A stretch of 64,000 nt of DNA from Sitta carolinensis (Eukaryota > Chordata > Aves > Passeriformes > Sittidae), in NCBI GenBank assembly GCA_032173965.1, contig CM063290.1, positions 2,356,001 through 2,420,000 of the forward strand, written 5' to 3'. This document shows, one piece after another, positions 55,901 to 64,000 of this stretch. Made by a program: the position numbers and the translations under genes. Below the pieces are notes generated by a model, which did no database searches, was not told the origin of the DNA, and saw only the letters and a list, made by a program, of their open reading frames with translations. The first letter of the stretch is position 1. Each line of letters begins with the position of its first letter.

Positions 55901-57770
55901 TTTGTCAGAATCCCTCCAGCTGAGCGTGGAGGGACTGTGGGCAGCTTGGGATGAGAATGAACTGCTCCCAACAGTCCAGACAGAGCCTGGCAGTGTAAAA
56001 TCACTCAGGGAAGAGCACAACTTGATCAACTGTTCTCCTGTGGTCAGCAATGAGCGCCTCGGGGGGTCAGGTCAAGAGTTTTATAGAATGATGTCCGTAG
56101 GTGAAACTGAGTGTTTATTTTAAGCTGGCTCATCAAGGCTTAGGGGAGGGGAGCGTGGTTATTGTGCTGCTGGTGCTTACAGCAGGCCCTGGACTGTGGG
56201 AAGGGCTGAATTCCCAATCCAAGGATGTCTCTGCAGCTTTCGGAGCAAAAACTCAGAGGTGGATAACTTGGAGCACTCACAGGAGCTGGAGGCTTCGTGT
56301 CAGCTCACTGAGAGAGAGCCATGCATCACTGCCTGAGGCAGCCCCTGTGTTTGGACCAGCAATCCCCCCAGTTTAACGTCCCTATTCCCAAAAAAAACGT
56401 CTGGAATTCCTGGCTGGAGCAGTTACCTCGCCCTGCTCATCGTGTTGGGTGAGTTCTGCCACAAATGAAATGGGATGTTAAATCCTAACCCTTATTTGGG
56501 GACCTGGACTGCCTACCATGCCCTGCTCATTCCAGCAGCTCTGTGAGAGGTTTGTGTCCCAGAGAAACAGGGAATGAGCCAAAGGAGCAAATGCTGTCTC
56601 CTTTGATTTTATAACCCTCCAAGTGCAAAGCTTTAACACTGCTCACAGGAGACAACGTGGGCAATTTCCTGTGTGCCAGGTGAAATCTGAACTTCTGGAG
56701 TATTGCAGGATATGATGCTACAAGAGATATAAATGTAAAGAGAAGTTTCTGTCTCTAACCTTACTTTCACAGTCCTGTTTTATTTTCATTGAATCCAAGA
56801 TGGAAAAGAATGTTGCTGCTTTTTTTCCTCCTTTCAGTCAATAACTTGGGCAGAGTATCCCCCCAGCTCCTTTCTCAGTCTCTCTCTAAGCCAAGGATTA
56901 GGACACTGCCCCCGACTTTATTAAGGATCAGGTCTGCTCTTAAAAACTCCAGCAAGGATTTCCATGCACAGTGGGAGAGCCACACTTGTACAGATCTGAT
57001 GAAATTTATAGACTTCATCCCCTCACACATTTCTGCAGCCATCCTTCTGACCGGAGCATATGGAAGAGGGAATAAAATCCCAAATATTCCACTTGCTGCC
57101 CTGTTTTGTTTAACAAGTGGCCCTCACTTGTGGCAAGGTGAGATTTCTGAAAGGTTTTAAATGTCCTGCAGGGAAGGCTGGCTCTGTCTGGTTTGCTGAA
57201 ACTTTTACAGCTCTCACTCCCAGTTACTCTCCCCACTGTTCCCGAGGTGAATGAGGTGAAATATCTATTCCTCTCCACCCTTTGAAGCTTTTTTTTAGTG
57301 ACAACCCTGGCTTGCTTCTGAATGAGTAACTCACTGCCAGGTCAAGCAGAGTGTGGGGTTTTGTGTGTGTGTGTGTGCACAGATAAATCCCAGCCTTGCA
57401 TCCCTGCTTGCAAATCAGCTCTTCAGGAGTTTGCTTCAGCCCTTGCCGAGCTCAGTGGGAATTCTGCCTGGGGGAAGAACTGAGAGCCTTCGCCTCGCCT
57501 TTGATTTCCTCCAGGCTGATTTTTGAAAAACACCCAGCTGATGCCCCAGAACGCTGTCAGTGCCACACGTGGGAGTGCTGAGGGCTGTTCCTCCTGTGTG
57601 TGATCACCACAGAACAGCTCGGGAGGATCTGAGCAGGGGAGACTTTGAGCCCTTGATCCCCCTGGCTGGAATTAGTGCCGGGTTTATGGAGCACGTGCAG
57701 AGCAACTGAGCATTAATTTCTGCTCTCCGTGCTGTGAAGGGGAAATACCTGCACTGTAGAGACTGGGAAT
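52936..57770. other. Non-coding stretch
   Basis: The longest unique stretch without any recognised interspersed repeat. It has A run 53408-53423, T run 53590-53607 and a short (GT)n near 57365. Frames at 54571-54981 (136 codons) and 56789-57160 (123 codons) are open but lack splice or homology support. No RNA gene seen. Confidence 0.45.
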
Positions 57771-58292
57771 TGTTGGAACCCTGGGCACAGAGGATTTCAG
57801 ATTGCTGTGCTGGCAGGGAGTGACCCTCAAAGATTCACTGCACTGACCTGAGACCATGGAAAGGCTTCCAGAACTGAGTGACAGCACTGGGAGTGTGGAG
57901 TTGGATGGAGGTGTGTGATAGCACAGGGGGAGAGTTAGAATTTAAGGTTATGGGTTCTAATAATATATATATATATAACAAGATGGAGGGGTTAGGACAT
58001 AGGTTAGTTCTCTTCTTCACAAGTTTGGGTGATTGGTTTGAAAAGCCCCCAGTGCAGGACGTGGGTGGTTGGTTGTTGGGTTAGAAGTTAAAATAAATTC
58101 GCTGGCATCTCATAATTGGGCAGTTCAGGCTTAAGAAGACCTTGCAGACAGAACCCTGTGCTCCATTTCTACTCTGGTCACTCAGCATGTGGAAGCACTC
58201 ACGGGCAGTGAGGCTGGAACTCAGATAAGGAACAATAAATGTCCAAGTCCCAACAAGAATTCTGCCTCTCTGCTTTTAATCCTGGCCCTGAG
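57771..58292 (+). mobile_element. LTR-like repeat, family B copy 2
   Basis: Starts TGTTGGAACCCTGGGCAC. The body matches 15734-16387 with very few differences except at simple-sequence sites: here ATATATATATATAACAAGAT and CTCTTCTTC replace the long polypyrimidine tract, and GAAGAAGAA replaces the poly(A) run. AATAAA lies near 58234. The right end is uncertain: a CCCCACA at 58321-58327 followed by GGAAA, with GGAAT before the left end, would give an imperfect 5-bp target duplication and an element of about 557 bp. No viral genes adjoin. Confidence 0.7.
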
Positions 58293-58327
58293 AAGAAGAA
58301 CCTGATAAAGCTAAGGGATTCCCCACA

Positions 58328-59496
58328 GGAAATCAGGAGTTCATCCCTACAGGTCTCTGTGTCAGTGAGGAGAGAGGAAGGGATGGCTCTGTGGAATTCA
58401 GGGATGGGATCACCATCAGCAGAGTCTCTGGCTATAGCAGGGTGAACCTGGCACTCCTAGAAGAGCCTTTCCCCCAGTTTGCAGCACTGAAGGAGCCTCA
58501 GTCAGGATTCCTGGTGTGAATACTCAGGAAGGAGCTCAATGGGCACGTCCAGAACTTGTTCTGAAATAAATGACTTTGCATCAGCAGCATCATTTCCACT
58601 CATTCTGGCCCTTGGATATACTTGACTGCAGATATTGGCTGTGGGAGCTGGGTCTCTGCAGGCTCCTGCTGGAGAGAGGGGGCTGAGAGGACAGCTCAGC
58701 TCAGGTGTTCAGTTCAGATGTTCTAGAAAAGCCTCTGAGAGAGCCTTTTTTTTTTTTTTGGCAGTGATTGCATAAGAAGTGGGAGTGAGGTGATGAGTCC
58801 TCCTTGGGGTATTAGTCATAACACAGACGTTGCCTTGAAGCATCTCCAGTTGGTACAGCTGCACTTTCAACTTGAAAAAGGAATCATTTGGCTGTGGTGG
58901 GACTTGGAGGTCTGGAGATCCTCACTGGCTTGTCTGAATTTTTCCTGTATTAAACATTTCACAGTTCCACGTTATGAATTTCTCCTAATTTCTCACTATT
59001 GGAAAACCTGGTCAGTGGGGATTTGTTTTTATCTCTCCCAAAATGACAAACACAAACTTAATTGAAAGGGAAATGATTTTCCAGATTTATAGATTTCTGA
59101 GGCTGAGAGCCTGCATGAGTAACTTTAATTAAATTCATTTTCCTGCAGAGCTGCTCCTTGTTTCAGTTCCTCAAATCCCTACCCATGTTGCCCCTCCCAA
59201 CTCTTCAATTTGCTCATGAGACATTATTTAAAACCTTGTCAGCTGCCTGAGAGAACCTGGAGGAACAGGGATAATTTCAAATGTTTCAAAAGAGAGGGGG
59301 AAAAGAATACTGTGGCCTTTCCTAATTTTGTTCTACTTCACATGGACAAGTGTGAGTCAACACCCAAGTGCTGGGTGATCAATCTAAACCAAGAGCAGCC
59401 CTGGTATTTTTTCTTCAATTAGTTTCTCTTTGACCTTTGTGTGTGTAACCAGGAGATGACGTGGAGGAGCCGAGACTCTTGAGTGCTGTTAATTAG
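58328..59496. other. Non-coding stretch
   Basis: Unique sequence with a T run at 58747-58759. Nothing recognised. Confidence 0.5.
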
Positions 59497-59617
59497 GTGA
59501 TGAAGAGCCTTCAGGGGATTAATCAGGTACATGATGCTAATGGGGAGTGGCATGTCCAGAACAACCCATGGAGAGGGAATGTGGAGCTGCTGGGAAGGTT
59601 CAGCTGCAGAGACAAAG
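59497..59617 (+). CDS. Exon-like open segment, unknown (weak)
   Basis: A 121-base open stretch lies between TTAATTAG and GACAAAG followed by GTGAGTG, a near-consensus splice donor. The translation (MKSLQGINQVHDANGEWHVQ, then NNPWRGNVELLGRFSCRDK) looks protein-like. A better acceptor, TTTGTGTGTGTAACCAG at 59452, would place an in-frame TAG at 59494, so the exon would have to use the poorer AG. I recognise no domain. Confidence 0.18.
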
Positions 59618-61379
59618 GTGAGTGCAGGGTTGTGTTTTTCACAGAGCACTTTCATGAAGTGGAGAGAAAGCTGGGTCAGAACTCGTGTGGGTTGCTGGTG
59701 TCCTGAGGAGAGGAGATGTGGCAGGAGTTGTCTCCCTGTGATGTAAAACAGGAAACAGGTACAGAGAAGGAATTGTCTCACCAAGGGGAGCAGGCTGATG
59801 CTTTTGGAGATTAAAGAGGGGCTCATGGTCTCTGAGCTGTGGCTGTTAAGAGGTGGAACCTGTGTGAAGAGAAAAGCAGCTTTGTTCTGGCACAAAAGGC
59901 GTTCCTGGGACTTTCATTTCAGTCAGCAGGGACTGCTTTTGGATCTGGGGAAAATGCAAGAGTGAGGGAAGTTAAAGTTCTTAATGCGTGCTCTTGTTTC
60001 CTTGTTGAGGTGTTAGCACACTTGTAATGATGAAATGGAAAATTTGTGTCTAAAGGAAGAGTCTGTGTCAAAGAGATGGAGCCCAGACCCCAAGCCAGGA
60101 AAGGGAATTGGTTTGAAGCTGAGCCAGGCTCAGCAGGTTTGGTGGTGTTCCATCCACGGCAGTGGTCAGGGTGGTGCTGATGCTCCTGTGCTGAAATGGG
60201 ATGGGGATTTTGAGCTGGAGGGTTTTCCTGCTGAGCCCTCGCTTTAAAACGCGACCCTTGGTCCCGGTCAGGTGGGAATGTGCTGTGTGGGAGGGACTGC
60301 ACACATGGCTGGTCCCAAATGCCAGGGGAAAAATTGCCAGAGACAAGAGTGATCCATGGAGCTTAAAAACTGGCTGTGAGTTCAAGTGTGAAAGAGTTAG
60401 GGTGAGAATTACTTCCCTTTATTTAAATTTTTCTTTGAAAGGAGGGACAGAATGTTTTTTTCCTCCTCTGGTTCAATACCTCTAAAATATCTCCTCCATC
60501 TGGTATGAAAATTCGAGGAGAGATTAACAACCACTGTGTGGAGGAAACTTTAAAAATAAAGTTGGCTGAGTTGCAGATTAAGTCCCAGGACAGCTATCAG
60601 GTGTGTGATACACAGAGTATTTATCTAAGGAAGGACAAAGACACCAAGCTGTGCAGATAAGCTCTGAATTATCATAAACTCCATTTCACATCAGAAACTG
60701 GCCTTTTAATTCAAAAGGAAATATTCATAAGCCATCTTGGTTTCTAATTCGAATATAATGTGATGAAACCTGTTAATTGAAGAGGCTGGTGGGATTTCTC
60801 TTTTTTGCTGTCACAACAGGTGGCTGTGGAACACAGCCTTAACAAGGTGCCCCTTCAAAAATGAGAACCTCATGAATTTTAAGAGGAAATTCAAATACAC
60901 ATCAAGGACAGAGAAACAGGATCTTGCCTTGCATGGGGGAAAAGAAAAGAGTTAATTCCAAAGTCCAGGGAAATTTGTGAGGGAAGTTATGTTGGTTTTG
61001 GTCCAAGTGTCAGTCTGGTATTGGGGAAAGCTGCAGGATCTGTGTGTTTTTAGGTTATTGGTGGTTGCATTTTGGTCAGGGATGATCAAGAACGTGATCT
61101 GAACTCTGTGCTTTGCAGCTGGTAGGAAAATTCAGTGTTTATTGGTGGGATGGCAGGAATTGAATCCTAAGGAATGTAATGAAGCTGTGTTTTCACTCCA
61201 AGAATTTACCCTTTGTTTTTACCTCAGCTTTATGCTAGACCACGTGAAAGAGTGAACAGCTTGGTGCACAATGAGCACCAACTTCGTTTGGATGAGAAAT
61301 ACACATTGTAATTCAATTGTGCATCAGTATTGAAAACAGGAACCTTGCTGGAGTCGGGACATTCTGATTGCACTTGATT
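59618..61379. other. Non-coding stretch
   Basis: Unique sequence. Frames at 59839-60302 overlap on both strands and are not called. Confidence 0.45.
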
Positions 61380-61656
61380 TTAATGATGCTCTTGCAAAAC
61401 TTGTGGCTGCTGGAAGCAGCTCTGGGCCTTGCTCTCCAATTCCTGGTGCATCTTGCTTTGTTTAATGAGGTGATCTATCCACCAGGCGATGCCCCCGTTG
61501 TCCTTGTGGAGCTGCCCATTAAACACCTGGCACAGCCATCCCTTCCCCTGCTTTGGGAAATAATGATCCTTTTGCCTGAGCTGCATCACATGGGTGAGGT
61601 TTATGGAATGGCTTTTTAAGTGGAATGTCCAGGGGGAGGAACACTTTTCAAAACAA
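61380..61656 (-). CDS. Possible coding remnant, unknown (weak)
   Basis: The minus frame is open for about 90 codons from the T run at 61657-61674 down to a stop. Its residues (MQLRQKDHYFPKQGKGWLCQ, then VFNGQLHKDNGGIAWWID) have a protein-like mix with Trp pairs and charged residues. No ATG, acceptor or family assignment is secure; the opposite strand is also open (83 codons, hydrophobic). A decayed gene fragment or chance. Confidence 0.17.
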
Positions 61657-62974
61657 TTTTTTTTTTTTTTTTAGCTAATCTGTGCTTTTGACTGTTGGGG
61701 AAGAAATATTGGGTTTTGAAGAGGCTTAATGGCTCTGGGAATGGTGAAAGTGTTGGATGTGAGCACTGGGGAGGAGACAGCAGCAGAGTTGCAGAGCAAA
61801 ACAGAATTTGGGTAAATAGATCATGGGAGGGGGGCTCTGCCTTCAGCTCTGTTGGGTTCTGGGTTGGTCCCAGCCCTGCAGAGCTTGTCCTGTGTGGGTT
61901 TTACCCAACACCCATCACAGTCAGCTGGGAAGCTCTTCAGGTCATGTCCAGGAGGTTCTGCCATGGCTCAGCTGCCACTTCTGACCAGCCAGCTCCGAGC
62001 TGTGCATCCCAAAATCCCCACCAGCATATTCCAGCTCTGAGAGCTGCCAGTTATTTTTAAATGACCTGAACAATCACTGTGTTGAAGTATTTTCCAGTTC
62101 CCTTTCTGAATTTCAGCGCCGTGTCCATGATTTCCCCCCATTGTTCAGTGGAATGGCTTTGCTGATGTGTTTCCAGGCCTGGGTACTAAGCTACTTAATG
62201 TATCCTGAAACAGTCTAATTTTTTTGGCATTCCAGAGGACGTGGAATTATATACATTATTCAGGATGTCCCCTGTTATTCCCTAAAGAACATAAAAATAG
62301 AAATTAATAAAGAGTGCTTTAAGTGGATCTGGGGTTATGAAGGGGATTAAGGCTGTGTGTACACACAGGTTTGTCTGCTCTCCTCCTGACTTTGCTCTCT
62401 CTGACGTAAACAAGTGAGGTGACCTTCCCCTGGCAGAACAAAGACAGAGTGGGGTAGGAAGGGTGGATAATTTATAAGCTCTTCTCCATAGATAAGAATG
62501 AATATCCTGTGTAAATCACAGCACTGCAGAAGCCAGGAGGAGTTTTCAGTGCTGTGAGGTGATACAAGCCCCAGACTGTCAGGGTTGGGTCTTCTCAGGA
62601 GGTGTGTGTTGGATGAAAGATAAATCTGTCACAACATGAAGAGATCACAATGTGTTTTACTGGCTCTTGGGCCAGAGCAAAGTCTGTGTGTGGGGAAGTG
62701 AAGCAGCTCAGCAGGAAGCACAGAAATCCAACATTCCCTTTTCTTTGGGATGGTTTCTGAAGCCTCTCTGTGTCTCCTATCTCAATTTGATATTTAAAAG
62801 CTGCTCAGGTCACAAAGTCTGTAATATTTTGGTTTTAGTGCTCAGAGCTGGCATCCAGCCCCACAGATGTGCAGCTCAGACCGGGTCTGTCCTGTTCCTG
62901 AGGAGTCTGGGCAGTGCTGGATGGAGGGAATGGGGAGTGAGGTGCAATTTCAGGAAAACCCTTCTGAACCTCAG
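61657..62974. other. Non-coding stretch
   Basis: Unique sequence. No gene or repeat recognised. Confidence 0.5.
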
Positions 62975-63315
62975 AACAGGATCGTGGAGTCGTTCAGGTG
63001 GGGAGAGACCTTTCAGATCAGCCAGCCCCACCTCCACCATCCCCACTAGCCCGTGTCCTCCAGCGCCACATCCACGTGTTTTTTGAGCAGATCCAGGGAT
63101 GGAGATCCCACCGCTTGCTGGGCAGCCTGATCCTGGCCTTGCCAACCCTTTCTGTCAGGGGATTTCTCCAGATTCCCCATCTCAACCTCCCCTGGTGCAA
63201 CCTGGGCCTGTTTCCTTTTATCCTGTGCTGCCTGGGAGAAGAGCCTGGCACTCAGCTCCTGCCAGGGAGCTGGAAAAGGTGGGAAGGTCTCCCTGGAGCC
63301 TCCTTTTCTCCCCAG
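62975..63315 (-). mobile_element. CR1 LINE fragment
   Basis: On the plus strand it reads in antisense CR1 order: ATCGTGGAGTCGTTCAGGTG, 'GGGAGAGACCTTTCAGATCA', a 'CCCGTGTCCTCCAGCGCCAC' region, 'TTTGAGCAGATCCAGGGATG', 'CTGGGCAGCCTGATCCTGGC', 'TCCAGATTCCCCATCTCAAC' and 'CTCCTTTTCTCCCCAG'. The 3' end is at the left. About 340 bases are retained. Confidence 0.88.
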
Positions 63316-64000
63316 AGCCCCAAGCTTGTGTGGATGCTGGCTAAGGAGAGCAGGCAGTTGTGTGAACTGGGCAGCAAAAGCAGCACAGGAAGGGATGGAA
63401 TGGCAAAGGAGAGACATCTTGGGATGTCTGGATCCATCTGTTGAAGCCTCTCCCGTGTTCCTCAGAGGCAGGGAAAGAAATGCAAATTTCAGCCAGCTTT
63501 GGGAAGCTGCTGCTGGGCTGTCTCCTGCAGCTTCCAGAGGTGCAAAATGTTTTGTTGCTGTTAGCAGGGAGCCCCTGGGCTGTCAGTGCTCAGCCAGGGA
63601 GTCCAGAATGGCTTTCTGAGATGCCCCAGCTTTGCTGGAACCCACCGGTGCTCTTCGCTCCTTTATCCCGACAGAAAATGCCCGGGGCTCTCTCTCGCTC
63701 GGTGGAAGGCAGCTGAAGGAGTTAATTAAATCCTCAGTCTGGAAGGCAGACCAAAAATCCGGAGCCTGGACTGTGCTTGAGGTTGAAGAGAGAGCAAAAA
63801 GAGTCTTGGAGTGCAAATTCACTGCTTGGAGACCAACGGGGAGCAGGGAATATAAAGCTCCAAAAGTGGGGTGGTGAGGATTTCACCAAAATGTGACCAA
63901 AATATCTGAGAATTGCTCCAGGGCTTTTCAGATAACTTAAAAAAAACCCCTCTTGTTCCCAGTGGTGTATGCTTATAATAATAATTGTGCTACAGCAAAA
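63316..64000. other. Non-coding stretch
   Basis: Unique sequence to the window end. Overlapping frames at 63326-63877 on both strands are not called. Confidence 0.5.

Noticed and set aside
57361..57385. (GT)n microsatellite
   Set aside because: Only about eight GT units; too short and ordinary to list as a feature.
15734..58292. A single provirus with family B copies as its two LTRs
   Set aside because: The 42 kb between them is unique DNA and other repeats with no retroviral genes; the copies are independent or duplicated solo LTRs.

Overview
The window looks like repeat-bearing, non-coding DNA from a bird genome, most likely a passerine. The main reason is at least 18 recognisable CR1 LINE fragments, nearly all 5'-truncated, several still carrying the typical 3' terminus (an 'AGGTTGGACTTGATGAT...' block, then 'CAACCTTAATGATTC'-like sequence). 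There are also solo long terminal repeats (LTRs) of endogenous retroviruses and many short-unit minisatellites. I saw no Alu, L1 or B-type mammalian repeat. No prokaryotic organisation (operons, Shine-Dalgarno sites, dense ORFs), tRNA, rRNA, CRISPR array or confident protein-coding gene was found. The region is best read as intergenic DNA or a very large intron.

Layout. 1-8 kb: unique sequence with short CR1 ends, a 118-bp duplication and a degenerate 40-bp repeat. 8.4-8.9 kb: a 20-21 bp minisatellite. 8.9-9.45 kb: repeat-free, possibly constrained sequence. 10.5-16.4 kb: two minus-strand family C LTRs and one plus-strand family B LTR that carries a long CTCCTT-type tract. 17-26 kb: mostly unique sequence with clustered inverted repeats near 21 kb and a family A LTR at 23.9-24.6 kb. 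27.1-27.6 kb: a 62-bp satellite-like array. 28-36 kb: mostly unique, with a CR1 whose internal segment became a 30-bp array (31.7-32.0 kb), another long CR1 (34.2 kb) and a third family C LTR (35.8 kb). 36.9-41 kb: a CR1 abutting a 103-bp array, then a block unusually rich in surviving CpG (38.4-39.9 kb), then a second CR1 with the same 30-bp expansion on the other strand. 42.8-43.8 kb: a third CR1 running into a 0.75-kb array. 47-52.9 kb: CR1 pieces, a compound tandem duplication and long A/T-only microsatellites. 53-64 kb: mostly unique sequence, a second family B LTR and a terminal CR1.

How the parts relate. CR1 insertions are repeatedly the seed or neighbour of tandem arrays. Two CR1 copies on opposite strands expanded the same short internal segment, and a third diverges into an array close to it. 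LTR families B and C are present in multiple copies and differ mainly by simple-repeat expansion inside them: a polypyrimidine tract in one family B copy, and an array containing the polyadenylation-signal motif in two family C copies. A few open stretches have protein-like composition or splice-like edges (436-828, 4421-4531, 20308-20859, 59497-59617, 61380-61656). They are listed as weak candidates only. I did not find a convincing undescribed biological system; the best leads are the CR1-seeded minisatellites, the LTR polyadenylation-motif array and the CpG-retaining block.
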